64,000 nt of DNA from Rhizobium sullae. Its GTDB lineage: Bacteria; Pseudomonadota; Alphaproteobacteria; Rhizobiales; Rhizobiaceae. Where the stretch lies: the NCBI RefSeq assembly GCF_900169785.1, contig NZ_FWER01000003.1, positions 1 to 64,000 of the forward strand, written 5' to 3'. The notes under the pieces were generated by a model. The model did not search any database, was not told where the DNA came from, and saw only the letters and a program-made list of their open reading frames with translations. The position numbers were made by a program, and so were the translations under genes. Shown here piece by piece: positions 1 to 8,711 of the stretch; within the stretch, counting starts at the first letter, position 1, and every line of letters begins with the position of its first letter.

Positions 1-187
1 GCGGCTCGTCGACCCAGGTGCCGCGGCAATACGAACCGAAAAGCAGAATCTTTAAGATCCGGCCGCGCTTCTTGAAGGCGGCCGACGTCCCTGACAGCGC
101 ATCGGCGAACTCCTCATGGATGATCGAAACGACGCGGGCAAGCTCGCGTTGCTTTTCTTCCGGCAGATGTTCCAGGGACGATCGCAT
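1..187 (-). CDS. nucleotidyltransferase (MNT) domain protein, N-terminal part, cut by window edge
   Basis: Only the first 62 codons are present; the gene runs off the left edge. The reading frame from ATG at 187 contains the segment LKILLFGSYCRGTWVDEP, which carries the GS-x(2)-RG signature of minimal nucleotidyltransferases (DNA polymerase beta superfamily, NTP_transf_2). In rhizobia the N-terminal pattern SLEHLPEEKQRELARVV followed by this motif belongs to longer proteins that join a nucleotidyltransferase domain to a C-terminal HEPN domain; the HEPN part would lie outside the window, so that assignment is inference. The ribosome binding site is weak. A Cys replaces the usual Ala in GSYARG, which need not affect activity. 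Confidence 0.75.
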   Translation of the reverse strand, partial: MRSSLEHLPEEKQRELARVVSIIHEEFADALSGTSAAFKKRGRILKILLFGSYCRGTWVDEP

Positions 188-875
188 GGGTCCATCGATA
201 GGCCAAAGACGATTCGCCGTCTACTACTGGAAACGGTAGGCGGTGCGGCCGCTCGCAAGCCGCCGAAATCTCCTTCGGCCTGCGGTGGAGCGGAATGATT
301 CCTAGCTTTTTCAGGGGCGACCTGAAGATAGAGCACGTCCGCTGATCGCGGAATCGGAATCGTGATGACAGCGTCGCTCGTCGCCCACGAGAATTTTCTC
401 GGACCGTCCGTCGGCTCCGCTCCGATGACTTTTCTGCCCCGCGCTTTTACCCGCTGGAGCGCTGGAACTGAAATCGCGGGAGTTGATCTGCGCCGTCTGC
501 GCACTTGGCGATGAGGCGAAGCTGGCCTGTGCAGCGATCCAGACTCCTCCAACGGCGCGCCGCCAAAAAGCGAACAGAAATGAGTAGCTACTATGGCGTC
601 AACCTATCTTGCGCTCGGCCTGTTCGCCCGCGTGTCGATGGGACAGCCTGCAGAGTGCGGAACAGTCACCATCGCTGCTATGAACTGATTGAGTGCCGAG
701 GCTCTTTCGAGCGCCGCTGAGGTAATCCTTGCCTAGGGGCTACGGGTGACCGGATTTGATCACGGGCAGACGGCTCCAGAAACCGGCATATCGCGGCGGC
801 GATCATCTTCGGGCATCCTAAACTCGCTGAATGGAGATCACGCTACCCTGCATAATCCGTGGAAAGGAAACGACA
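188..875. other. gene-poor stretch, no convincing CDS
   Basis: About 690 bases between two divergently transcribed genes. Open frames exist on both strands, but none shows a recognisable domain, a good ribosome binding site or a plausible protein composition; they are rich in Arg, Ser and Pro, as expected for shadow frames in GC-rich DNA. The stretch probably holds the promoters of both neighbours. The last 15 bases before the cupin gene carry its ribosome binding site. Confidence 0.5.
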
Positions 876-1340
876 ATGAGCAATAGCGACAGCAAAGAGT
901 TCATTCTTGCAGGCGTCGTCATGAAGCGTCTGCTGTCTGGAGAACAGACCGCGGGGCAGTTCTGCCTCTTCGAAAACAACAGCGGTGGAAACACGCGGAC
1001 GCCGATCCATGTCCACGCCAGGGACGACGAGACGGTTTACATCATCGAAGGCGAGCTGACTGCGGTGATCGGCGGCGAGCCTCGACGCCTAACCGCGGGC
1101 GAGAGCATCCTCCTGCCGCGCAGCATTCCGCACCAGCTTATGAACATGAGCGGCAATCCTTGCAGATACATCCTGATCGGGACGCCTGCGCTGTTCGACC
1201 GGTTTCTCGAGGAAGGTGGCCACGAACGTCAACCGGACGAAGTCGCAGGACCGCCGACACCCGAGGAGACCGAGCGTCTCCGCGAAGCTTCGCCAAGGTT
1301 CGGCATTACTTTGCTCGCGGATTGGCCGCCCCCCAAGTGA
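876..1340 (+). CDS. cupin domain protein
   Basis: A 154-residue single-domain cupin. The first cupin motif is visible as PIHVHARDDETVYIIEGEL (two His and a Glu as likely metal ligands), followed by the second motif around RLTAGESILLPRSIPHQLMN. This small beta-barrel fold is used by dioxygenases, isomerases and sugar- or polyketide-binding proteins; the substrate cannot be told from sequence. The ATG at 876 was chosen because GGAAAGGAAA lies just upstream, although the frame is open from 831. It stands alone on the plus strand, so context adds nothing about its role. Confidence 0.8.
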   Translation: MSNSDSKEFILAGVVMKRLLSGEQTAGQFCLFENNSGGNTRTPIHVHARDDETVYIIEGELTAVIGGEPRRLTAGESILLPRSIPHQLMNMSGNPCRYILIGTPALFDRFLEEGGHERQPDEVAGPPTPEETERLREASPRFGITLLADWPPPK

Positions 1341-1443
1341 CGCACACCCGTCCTCGCCTCGAGGGCCGCTGCGCTTTCGCCTCAGCGTGAGGGCTGGGGT
1401 TTGCGCTCTCCGCTCCGCTCCCAAGGGCGGTAGGCAATAGCTG

Positions 1444-1692
1444 TCAGTGGCTGTTGTAAAGCGGCGGCGACACATCTTCGGCAGCCAGATCGGGATAGAG
1501 CCTAAGCCTGATGCGTTCCAGCTCCTCCACGTTCCGCCGCTCCCGCTCCATCACCTCAATCGTTACATTGCGCCATGAAGCGCCGGCCGGCTGGTCCCAC
1601 ACCATTCCGCCGGATGCAATGAACTCGCAGAAGCTCCTGCCCGATCTGATGCGGCTGGTGATCTCTACGTAGTGGTTGAAACGGTGATCCAT
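1444..1692 (-). CDS. small hypothetical protein (82 aa)
   Basis: An 82-residue frame with GAGAGG five bases before its ATG and a normal soluble composition: an N-terminal stretch FNHYVEITSRIRSGRSFCEF, then an acidic/basic helix MERERRNVEELERIRLRLYP. I do not recognise a family. It lies downstream of degP on the same strand, 178 bases away, so it might be co-transcribed, but no function follows from that. The ribosome binding site and balanced composition make a real gene more likely than a shadow frame. Confidence 0.5.
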   Translation of the reverse strand: MDHRFNHYVEITSRIRSGRSFCEFIASGGMVWDQPAGASWRNVTIEVMERERRNVEELERIRLRLYPDLAAEDVSPPLYNSH

Positions 1693-1870
1693 GGAAGCCT
1701 CTCAAGCTCGTCCATGCCGAACGGTCGCTCTTAAAAATGACGAGATGATGACGCCTGCGCGGACGCCGCTATTCGCCAATCAGCAACAGCTGCGCTTTTT
1801 GTCGCCATCCATGGTGCTCATCGCGGAAAACGGATCATCTGCGTCTCTTGCCGCCTCTCTGCAATCCCGC

Positions 1871-3469
1871 CTATTCCATCGGCACGGCGATGAACCGCAG
1901 ATCGCCGTTTGCCGCGGCGATCATCAGCTGCGCGTTACGCCGGCCTTCCTGCTTCAGCGACTGCACCTTCGCCGCGACGGCATCCGGCGACTTCATGAAT
2001 TCCTGGGCGACCTCGACGATGACATCGCCGGCCTTCAGCCCTTTTTCGGCAGCGGCCGAACCGGGCGCCACCTCCGTCACCACGACGCCGTCCACGCTTT
2101 CTGCAATGCCGAAGGTCTTGCGGATCTCGGGGCTGAGCTGCGACAGCGAGAGGCCGAGCACATCCTTCGGCGTCTTGGCATCGGGCGTCACCTGCCCCTG
2201 CTGACCGTTCTGGCCATTGCCGGGTGGCGACGGCGCCTGATCCTGATCCTGATCCGGCTCGTCCATATCGTCATTCTCGTCCGGATCCGGGTTGATCACG
2301 CCATCCGGCGAAGCGTCGTCGGAAGCAGCCTGATCGCTGTCCTCCAGACGGCCGAGCGTCACCTTGACAGTCTGCTCCTTGCCGTCGCGCATCACCACGA
2401 CATCCACCGCCTTGCCGACAGGGCTTTCGGCCACGACGCGTGGCAGGTCGCGCATCTCGTTAACCGGCTTGCCGTCGAATTTCAGGATGACGTCGCCCGC
2501 CTTGATCGAACCGTTATCGACTGGCCCGCCCTTGATGACGCCGGCGACGAGCGCGCCTTTGGCGGTATCGAGACCCAGGCTGTCGGCCACGTCGTCGGTG
2601 ACCGGCTGGATACGCACGCCGAGCCAGCCGCGGCGCGTTTCCCCAAATTCACGAAGCTGGTTGACCACGCCCGCAGCAAGCTCCGAGGGCACCGAAAAGC
2701 CAATACCGATCGAGCCGCCGCTCGGCGAAATGATTGCCGTATTAATGCCGATTACCTCGCCCTTCATGTTGAAGAGCGGGCCGCCGGAATTGCCCTTGTT
2801 GATCGCCGCATCCGTCTGGATGAAGTTGTCGTACGGGCCTGCGTTGATGTTGCGGCCGCGGCCCGAAATAATGCCGACGGTCACCGACCCGCCGAAGCCG
2901 AACGGATTGCCGATCGCCATGACCCAGTCGCCGATGCGCATGTCGGCGGAATCGCCGAATTTCACGGCCGTCAGCGGCGTCTTCGGCTCGACCTTCAGTA
3001 CCGAAAGGTCGGTCTTCGTGTCCGTGCCGATCAGCTTCGCTTTCAGCTTGGTGCCATTGGCGAAATTCACCTCGATGTCGTCCGCGCCCTCGATCACGTG
3101 GTTGTTGGTGACGATGTAGCCCGATGGATCGATGACAAAGCCGGAGCCGAGCGAGCTCACATTATGGTTGCTGCCCTGGCCGCCTTGCTGCTTGTTGAAG
3201 AAGTCGTTGAAGAATTCCTGGAACGGTGAGCCGTCTGGTGCGCGCGGTGCCGGGCCGGCACCTTCGTCGCCCTTGACGTTCTGCGAGGTGGAGATGTTCA
3301 CCACCGCATCGAGAAGCCCTTGAGCAAGATCGGCAACAGAGGCCGGACCATTCAACGGAGGCGCGCTCTGCGCTTCAGCAGCGCCGGTAAGACCAATATT
3401 TGCCAGAAGTGCAACCCCGGCCAGGAGCGCGAGCGATCGTCTGAAGGTCGGGCGTGTCGTGGGGGCCAT
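1871..3469 (-). CDS. degP: DegP/HtrA-family periplasmic serine protease (Do)
   Basis: A trypsin-like protease with two PDZ domains that degrades or refolds damaged envelope proteins. An N-terminal signal sequence ends near AEAQS. In the longest frame (one codon longer), the catalytic triad is His125 (VTNNHVIEG), Asp155 (TKTDLSVLK) and Ser229 (NKGNSGGPLF). PDZ1 follows the protease domain; PDZ2 is at the C-terminus after an unusual acidic, Gln/Pro-rich linker (DPDENDDMDEPDQDQDQ). ATG at 3469 is preferred over the TTG one codon upstream because GAGGAAG sits six bases before it. It is the last gene of the hflK-hflC-DUF2065-degP group, a common alphaproteobacterial arrangement for membrane quality control. 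Confidence 0.95.
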   Translation of the reverse strand: MAPTTRPTFRRSLALLAGVALLANIGLTGAAEAQSAPPLNGPASVADLAQGLLDAVVNISTSQNVKGDEGAGPAPRAPDGSPFQEFFNDFFNKQQGGQGSNHNVSSLGSGFVIDPSGYIVTNNHVIEGADDIEVNFANGTKLKAKLIGTDTKTDLSVLKVEPKTPLTAVKFGDSADMRIGDWVMAIGNPFGFGGSVTVGIISGRGRNINAGPYDNFIQTDAAINKGNSGGPLFNMKGEVIGINTAIISPSGGSIGIGFSVPSELAAGVVNQLREFGETRRGWLGVRIQPVTDDVADSLGLDTAKGALVAGVIKGGPVDNGSIKAGDVILKFDGKPVNEMRDLPRVVAESPVGKAVDVVVMRDGKEQTVKVTLGRLEDSDQAASDDASPDGVINPDPDENDDMDEPDQDQDQAPSPPGNGQNGQQGQVTPDAKTPKDVLGLSLSQLSPEIRKTFGIAESVDGVVVTEVAPGSAAAEKGLKAGDVIVEVAQEFMKSPDAVAAKVQSLKQEGRRNAQLMIAAANGDLRFIAVPME

Positions 3470-3570
3470 CAAGCTTCCTCTATGCGGTCAAAGCGGCAGT
3501 CTGACCATCAACATAGGGCGGAATGATGGAGCGTGAAATCACCTTTTCGAGAAATCCCGTGCAATCTGCG

Positions 3571-3756
3571 TCAGTGTCTGACGAGCCAGACGAGCACGAC
3601 GCCAAGCACCACGGCGCCAAGTCCGAAGATGCGAAGCTGGCGCTCGGGAACCATTGGAAGCAGCCGCGCCATCTCGACAAGAAAACGAGGGGCCAGTGCG
3701 TAGACCAGCCCCTCGATGATGAGAAAGAATGCGATTCCGGTCAGGAAATCCTGCAT
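3571..3756 (-). CDS. DUF2065 (YjeT-like) small membrane protein
   Basis: A 61-residue protein made of two hydrophobic helices (FLTGIAFFLIIEGLVYALAP and LRIFGLGAVVLGVVLVWLV) with a short polar turn (MVPERQ) between them, the pattern of the DUF2065 family. It begins 10 bases after the hflC stop and is followed by degP, matching the conserved hflK-hflC-DUF2065 order of proteobacteria. Function is unknown; location suggests a role with the HflKC complex. The frame is open much further upstream, but that extension overlaps hflC and is a shadow. Confidence 0.85.
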   Translation of the reverse strand: MQDFLTGIAFFLIIEGLVYALAPRFLVEMARLLPMVPERQLRIFGLGAVVLGVVLVWLVRH

Positions 3757-3766
3757 CCGTAACGTG

Positions 3767-4699
3767 TCAGTTTGACGGGGCCAAAGGGGCCGTCGTTTGA
3801 GGCGGAGCCGGAGGCGTCGTACCGGCCGGATTGTCGAAATAACGGAAGAATTCCGAATTCGGCGACAGCACCAGCGTCGTATCCTGGGACGACAGAGCTG
3901 CGGAATAAGCCGCCATCGAGCGGTAGAACTCGAAGAACGACGGATCCTTGCCGAAGGAGTCAGCGAAGATGCGGTTGCGTTCCGCATCTCCCTGACCGCG
4001 GATGATTTCCGCATCGCGCTGGGCTTCCGCCGTGATTTCGACCACCTGGCGATCGGCGATGGCGCGGCGGCGCTGGCCCTCTTCGGTGCCTTGCGCGCGA
4101 AGCAGCTCGGCCTCGGCAAGACGCTCGGCACGCATGCGGCCGTAGGTTTGTGGCGCCACCTGCTGCGTCAGATCGGTCCGGCGGATACGCACGTCCTGGA
4201 TATTGATGCCGAGATTTTCGGCGTCGCCATGCAGGTCGTCGCGCACTTCGAGCATCATGGCCACGCGCTCGTCCGAAAGGGCGGCATCAAAGTCACGCAG
4301 ACCGTAGACACGGCGGAGAGACGAATCGAGCTGGGTGCGAAGACGCGCTTCGGCGGCCTCGCGGTCGCCCGACACCGTCTCGCGGAACTTGCGTACGTCC
4401 TTGATGTCGTAGATCACGAAGGCATCGACGTCGAAGGTCGATCCACCGCGAACCTGGACGCGGATATTGTCGAGGTCGAAGCGCAGCGCCTGCTTCTCGA
4501 CGATCTGAACGCGATCGGCATCCATGAAGGCTAAGGGCAGCTTGAAGTAGATGCCCGGCTCCGTCTTCACCGACTGGATCTGGCCGAAGCGCACGACGAT
4601 TGCCTGCTCGCGCGCATTGACCACGAAGATCGAGGAATAAACGACGACAAGCACAACGGCGAGCAGAATGATGATAACGGGAAGTCTGTTCGAATTCAT
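3767..4699 (-). CDS. hflC: HflC, FtsH-modulating SPFH/prohibitin-family protein
   Basis: 310 residues: one N-terminal transmembrane helix (IIILLAVVLVVVYSSIFVV) followed by an SPFH/Band 7 domain beginning near REQAIVVRFGQ and a helical tail with Ala/Glu/Arg-rich repeats (RAERLAEAELLRAQGTEE). HflC forms a membrane complex with HflK that encloses and modulates the AAA protease FtsH. It starts three bases after the hflK stop, so the two are translationally linked. The C-terminus is Pro/Thr-rich (TTPPAPPQTTAPLAP), as often in rhizobia. Confidence 0.95.
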   Translation of the reverse strand: MNSNRLPVIIILLAVVLVVVYSSIFVVNAREQAIVVRFGQIQSVKTEPGIYFKLPLAFMDADRVQIVEKQALRFDLDNIRVQVRGGSTFDVDAFVIYDIKDVRKFRETVSGDREAAEARLRTQLDSSLRRVYGLRDFDAALSDERVAMMLEVRDDLHGDAENLGINIQDVRIRRTDLTQQVAPQTYGRMRAERLAEAELLRAQGTEEGQRRRAIADRQVVEITAEAQRDAEIIRGQGDAERNRIFADSFGKDPSFFEFYRSMAAYSAALSSQDTTLVLSPNSEFFRYFDNPAGTTPPAPPQTTAPLAPSN

Positions 4700-4702
4700 G
4701 GC

Positions 4703-5779
4703 TCAACCTCCCTGCCGTGCGGGTTTGCCAATCTCGTTGAGCGGCAGATAGGGAACGATCCCCTGCTTCTCATCGATCACGACTTTCTTGGAATTCTTCA
4801 ACACCTGTTCCATCGTCTCGAGGAATAGCCGCTTTCGGGTCACTTCGGGAGCCTTCGAATATTCTTCGTTGATGGCAGTGAAGCGCTGCGCCTCACCGTC
4901 CGCTTCATTCACGACACGGTTCTTGTAGGCCGCTGCCGCTTCGCGAATCTGTGCCGCATCGCCTCGTGCTTGGCCGAGCTTCTGGTTGGCGTACTGGTTC
5001 GCCTCTTCGACGAGACGCTGCTTGTCCTGTTCGGCGCGCTGCACCTCTTCGAAGGCATCGGCGACATCGCGTGGTGGCGCTACGTCCTGAATGGTGACCG
5101 CGGTGACGGCAATGCCCGAGTTGTAGCGATCCATCGTGCCCTGCACGATAGCGGCAACTTCCGTCTCGATCGGCTGGCGGTTGTTGCGGAACGCATCCTG
5201 GGCCGGCCGTCGGCCGATGATTTCGCGCATGGCGCTTTCGGCGACCTGCTGCAGCGTTTCGGCCGGGTTTTCAACGTTGAAGAGATAGGCCTTGGGGTCG
5301 ATCACGGTGAAGAAGACCGAGAACTCGACGTTCAGGATGTTCTGGTCGCCAGACAGCATGAGACCCGTCGAAGCCGAGGCGGAGGTCGAGCCGATATTCT
5401 GCTGCTGCACCGTTACCTTGACGATCTCGACGGTTTCCATCGGCCAGAAGTGGAAATGCAGACCGGGCGTCGAAATCTCTTCCTTCGGCTGGCCGAAGCG
5501 AAGCTCGACCCCGCGCTCGTCCGGCTGGACGATATAGATGCACTGGAAAAGCCAGAAGACGACGAGAACCGCAGCGATGATCACCGCAACGCCGCCGTTG
5601 AACCCGCCGGGGACGATGTTGCGCAGCTGATCCTGGCCGCGCCGGATGATGTCTTCGAGATCGGGAGGCCCGCCCCGGCCGCCGCGTGGACGCTTCGGTC
5701 CCTGCCCCCATGGTCCCTGATTGTTACCGCCGCCGCCGCCCCATGGGCCGCCGCCGCCATTCTGATTGCTCCAGGGCAT
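4703..5779 (-). CDS. hflK: HflK, FtsH-modulating SPFH/prohibitin-family protein
   Basis: 358 residues. The Gly/Pro/Trp/Asn-rich cytoplasmic N-terminus (WSNQNGGGGPWGGGGG) is typical of HflK, followed by one membrane helix (VAVIIAAVLVVFWLFQCIYIV) and a periplasmic SPFH domain (QPDERGVELRFG). HflK pairs with HflC to regulate FtsH. ATG at 5779 was chosen over an upstream start because ACGAGG lies about eight bases before it and because family members begin MPW. It is the first gene of the quality-control operon; folA lies 149 bases upstream on the same strand. Confidence 0.95.
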   Translation of the reverse strand: MPWSNQNGGGGPWGGGGGNNQGPWGQGPKRPRGGRGGPPDLEDIIRRGQDQLRNIVPGGFNGGVAVIIAAVLVVFWLFQCIYIVQPDERGVELRFGQPKEEISTPGLHFHFWPMETVEIVKVTVQQQNIGSTSASASTGLMLSGDQNILNVEFSVFFTVIDPKAYLFNVENPAETLQQVAESAMREIIGRRPAQDAFRNNRQPIETEVAAIVQGTMDRYNSGIAVTAVTIQDVAPPRDVADAFEEVQRAEQDKQRLVEEANQYANQKLGQARGDAAQIREAAAAYKNRVVNEADGEAQRFTAINEEYSKAPEVTRKRLFLETMEQVLKNSKKVVIDEKQGIVPYLPLNEIGKPARQGG

Positions 5780-5928
5780 CAAAACCTCGTTGTTTGTTAA
5801 ACTCCCAATCACATCGTGCCCGCGGGGGCGGCAGGCCTTAAGCGATTGTGACCGTTATAGGTATCACCGCTGCCGCTTTCAACGCGGCATGAAGAAGTTG
5901 GCGATGTTTATTGATAAATATTTCGTTT

Positions 5929-6447
5929 TCAGGCGCTGCGACGCTCATAGATGACGAAGCGGGTCGGATAATTGTCCTTTTCCCCCGCAGGCACGTCGAT
6001 TGCTTCAACCGCCATCCAGGCGGAGGGGTCGATTGCCGGGAAGGACGTGTCGCCCGCAACTTGGGTTTGCACGTGCGTGACGCACATGCGGTCCGCAAGC
6101 GCCATTGCCTGTGCATAGATTTCTCCGCCGCCGGCTATGACGATCTCGGTCTGGCCGGCCTGGCGTGCCAGCCTTTCGGCAATGCCGATCGCCTCGGGAA
6201 GAGAATGAGCCATCGTGACGTCCGGATGGTCGATCGTCGCGTGCCGGGAAATCACAACATGCGGGCGTCCTGGCAGCGGTTTCCCGAAACTCTCATATGT
6301 CTTACGCCCGACCACGAGCGGCTTGCCGAGCGTCAACGCCTTGAAGCGCTTGAGATCGGTCGAAAGCCGCCAGGGCATATCGCCGTCGCGGCCGATAACG
6401 CCGTTCTCGGCCACCGCAACGACAATGGTCTTTCTGATCTCGGACAT
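5929..6447 (-). CDS. folA: dihydrofolate reductase
   Basis: 172 residues. The N-terminus ENGVIGRDGDMPWRLSTDLKRFK is the DHFR active-site signature (GxxxxxPW, Asp-Leu-Lys substrate pocket), followed by the NADPH-binding stretch VVGRKTYESFG and GGGEIYAQA. It reduces dihydrofolate to tetrahydrofolate using NADPH, regenerating the folate oxidised by ThyA, whose gene lies upstream on the same strand. ATG at 6447 has AGGAAG just upstream; a longer frame to 6549 adds a non-homologous tail. Between folA and thyA two small plus-strand frames intervene. Confidence 0.95.
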   Translation of the reverse strand: MSEIRKTIVVAVAENGVIGRDGDMPWRLSTDLKRFKALTLGKPLVVGRKTYESFGKPLPGRPHVVISRHATIDHPDVTMAHSLPEAIGIAERLARQAGQTEIVIAGGGEIYAQAMALADRMCVTHVQTQVAGDTSFPAIDPSAWMAVEAIDVPAGEKDNYPTRFVIYERRSA

Positions 6448-6647
6448 GGACTTCCTGAGTGAAATAACGGCTTTGTCCACCGGGTCTACCGCGGGGCAGG
6501 CCAACAAGCAAGACAAGGCTCGACGAAATGCCGCCCACGCCTGCGGCACGTCTCAATGCGAGACATCGCATCGCAGCATAGGCATTTCGTAAACCACGCC
6601 GCATGTTTGGATTTTACTCCAGAAAATGCTACGTTAAGTTGAGATTT

Positions 6648-6899
6648 ATGGGAGACAGATCAGCGCAGAACAATCGGCCGTGCCGCATCGACCTCGTTAT
6701 CGTCGCGATGGCGGCGGGGCTTTTCGCGTGGGTTGTTACGGGCGGCAAGGCCGGCTCTCCGGTAACGACAGGTCTGGGCACGGCATTCGCCTGGCATTTT
6801 ATGGGCTTTCCCATCATTCCCGTGAAATTCAGGGAACGGATGCTCGGGCGGCCCGGAAAGCGTCTGTTAACGGCTGTCGGCCTAATCCGGAAAGGATAA
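6648..6899 (+). CDS. small hypothetical membrane protein
   Basis: An 83-residue frame with a predicted membrane segment (IDLVIVAMAAGLFAWVV) and a second moderately hydrophobic stretch (GLGTAFAWHFMGFPIIPV), ending in a basic tail. No family is recognised. It lies antiparallel between folA and thyA and ends 16 bases before another small plus-strand frame, suggesting a two-gene unit. The start is uncertain: ATG at 6648 gives the most plausible N-terminus, but the frame is open from 6603 and no strong ribosome binding site is visible. Confidence 0.45.
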   Translation: MGDRSAQNNRPCRIDLVIVAMAAGLFAWVVTGGKAGSPVTTGLGTAFAWHFMGFPIIPVKFRERMLGRPGKRLLTAVGLIRKG

Positions 6900-6915
6900 T
6901 GAAAGGCTGGTGCGA

Positions 6916-7131
6916 ATGACGAATGCGATACCTCGATTCGATGTCATCTGCGACCCGATGGACCGATGGATCGTCTGGGACCACGTCACGGAGTCACCGG
7001 CGTCGTTCGGCGGACGGATTCTCGACGGGCTGGACGAACAGGAGGCATCGAGGCTCGCGGAAGTCATGAACGAGCTTCAAAGACGTCAGCAGACACTTGG
7101 CGATCGCGCCGGCAAGCGTTCGGCGCGCTAG
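6916..7131 (+). CDS. small hypothetical protein (71 aa)
   Basis: A 71-residue soluble frame: a Trp/Asp-rich N-terminal half (RFDVICDPMDRWIVWDHVTE) and a helical C-terminal half (LDEQEASRLAEVMNELQRRQ). The N-terminal half looks like a small beta hairpin. GAAAGG lies nine bases before ATG 6916; a GTG at 6910 is an alternative start. It follows the preceding small frame by 16 bases and converges on thyA. No function can be given. Confidence 0.5.
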   Translation: MTNAIPRFDVICDPMDRWIVWDHVTESPASFGGRILDGLDEQEASRLAEVMNELQRRQQTLGDRAGKRSAR

Positions 7132-7143
7132 AACAAGCGTCCG

Positions 7144-8061
7144 TTAGACGGCGACCGGGGCGTCGATCCGGTCATGCGACTGATATCCTACGACCTCGAA
7201 ATCGTCGATACGATAGCCGTCGATCCCGTCGGGCTCGCGCGTCAGCACCAGCTTGGGGAAAGGCATCGGCTTGCGCGCAAGCTGCTCTTTGGCCTGGTCG
7301 AGGTGGTTCAGATAGAGATGCGTATCGCCTCCGACCCAGATGAGTTCACCCCGATCCATCTGCACCTGCTGCGCGACCATCGCAAGGAGCGCCGCCTGCT
7401 GGCATATGTTGAAGGGCGCGCCGAGGAAAATATCGCAGGACCGCTGGTTCACAAGCATGGAAAGCTGGGGCCGGCCGCGGCCGCTCTGCAGTCCGGAAAC
7501 GTGAAACTGATAGGTCATATGGCATGGCGGAAGCGCCATCTGATCTATCTCGCCGACATTCCAGGCGTGGAACAGCATGCGCCGGCTCGTGGGATTGGTC
7601 TTGAGGCTATGGATGAGCGCGCCGATCTGATCGTGCTCCACCCCGTTCCGGTCAAGCCACCGCCTCCACTGCTTGCCGTAGACCGGCCCGAGATCGCCCC
7701 ATTTCGCTGCAAAGGCGTCGTCCTCGATAACGCGCTTCTCGAACGCGTCCTGGGGTATCTCCTCGCCGGTTGCCTTGCGGTATGCGGCAAGCGGCCAGTC
7801 CGTCCATATCTTGACGTTTTCCTTGAGCAGCGACTGAATGTTCGTCTGTCCGGTCAAAAACCAGAGCATCTCCTTCACCGCCGTCTTCCAGAAGACCTTC
7901 TTGGTGGTGAAGGCGGGAAAGCTGCCGTCCGAAAGATCAAAGCGCATCATCGCTCCGAACGTCGAAAGTGTGCCCTCGCCGGTGCGGTCCATCCGCCGGT
8001 CGCCCTTTTCCAGCAGATGGGCCATGATATCGAGATATTGATATTCAGGATGGCGAAGCAT
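7144..8061 (-). CDS. thyA: thymidylate synthase
   Basis: 305 residues. It methylates dUMP to dTMP with methylenetetrahydrofolate. Catalytic Cys180 lies in ALPPCHMTYQFHV; other family blocks include TTKKVFWKTAVKEMLWFL, LGPVYGKQWRRW and FNICQQAALLAMVAQ. It is longer than the 264-residue E. coli form owing to an insertion around residues 81-130 (WTDWPLAAYRKATG), comparable to the insertion in Lactobacillus-type enzymes. ATG at 8061 begins MLRHPEYQYL, the family's usual start. It works with FolA, encoded downstream on the same strand. Confidence 0.95.
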   Translation of the reverse strand: MLRHPEYQYLDIMAHLLEKGDRRMDRTGEGTLSTFGAMMRFDLSDGSFPAFTTKKVFWKTAVKEMLWFLTGQTNIQSLLKENVKIWTDWPLAAYRKATGEEIPQDAFEKRVIEDDAFAAKWGDLGPVYGKQWRRWLDRNGVEHDQIGALIHSLKTNPTSRRMLFHAWNVGEIDQMALPPCHMTYQFHVSGLQSGRGRPQLSMLVNQRSCDIFLGAPFNICQQAALLAMVAQQVQMDRGELIWVGGDTHLYLNHLDQAKEQLARKPMPFPKLVLTREPDGIDGYRIDDFEVVGYQSHDRIDAPVAV

Positions 8062-8274
8062 CTGTGTCTCCAATGTGCGGCTGCCTGGGTTGCAGAAAAT
8101 CAACCCGGCCGCTGCCGATTCCGCTTGGACGAATTTAAGCGCTCCTGCCGCTCAAACCAACTGCGAAGAGGGCTTATCCCGATAATTCTGCTGCCACATG
8201 CAACGCTTTTGTGACGTATCCCCTTTCCATGCGCTTCGGAAAACACTATATCACCCTTGCCGGTTTTCGGACCG

Positions 8275-8590
8275 GCTATGGCGATAAATGAGCGATGTAA
8301 TAAACCTATTGGACCCGGGGGCGGTACCCGGCGCCTCCACCAAAAACAGCCGGTTCACGACTGCTTTTGATGGGGGCGAAACAGGATCGACAAGGGTGTA
8401 AAGATCGACTTTTTGCTCGGCATGATACCGCCGTTATCGGGTCACAAGTGTAGTTGCAAACGACAACAACGCTAAGGAATACGCTCTCGCTGCCTAACGG
8501 CGGTGCGGGAATTCCGCTCTAAGTCCTTTTGGTTAGCACCTTAAGGCGGGGTCCGAAGGCACCTGGCAACAGAAGCCTTCACCTTCTCCC
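8275..8590 (+). ncRNA. ssrA: tmRNA, circularly permuted two-piece (ssrA)
   Basis: The natural 3' (acceptor) piece comes first and ends in CCA at 8340-8342 after a T-arm with stem CCGGG/CCCGG. A spacer (8343-8371) is removed, then the coding piece starts at 8372 with GGGGGCG, which pairs perfectly with CGCCTCC (8332-8338) and includes the G3-U70 pair needed for alanylation. The tag frame starts with the resume codon GCA at 8456 and stops with TAA at 8495-8497, giving ANDNNAKEYALAA. The outer ends are approximate. tmRNA rescues stalled ribosomes and tags the nascent chain for ClpXP. Confidence 0.95.
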
Positions 8591-8711
8591 TGCCGCCCAA
8601 ATCATGTATTGTTTGTGAAGATGACTCGGACACTTTGCCTTTCCCAAGGCCGCCGGACATGGCATATACCCTTGTGAAAAGACTTCCGAACCAAAGAAAG
8701 ACAGGAAAAGT

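Noticed and set aside
52..552. 166-codon minus-strand frame near the left edge
   Set aside because: It overlaps the true nucleotidyltransferase start in another frame and is Arg/Ser/Pro-rich without recognisable motifs.
1341..1443. RIME-like repeat after the cupin gene
   Set aside because: The GC-rich stretch with CGCTCTCCGCTCCGCTCCC superficially resembles the elements in uvrD and before ligA, but no clear inverted repeats could be paired.
1691..3229. 512-codon plus-strand open frame opposite degP
   Set aside because: It is the antisense shadow of a clear protease gene; composition (His/Arg/Asp-rich) and lack of any domain or ribosome binding site show it is not coding. Similar long antisense frames opposite hflC, the FAD oxidase, ligA, ftsZ and the RND pump were rejected for the same reason.
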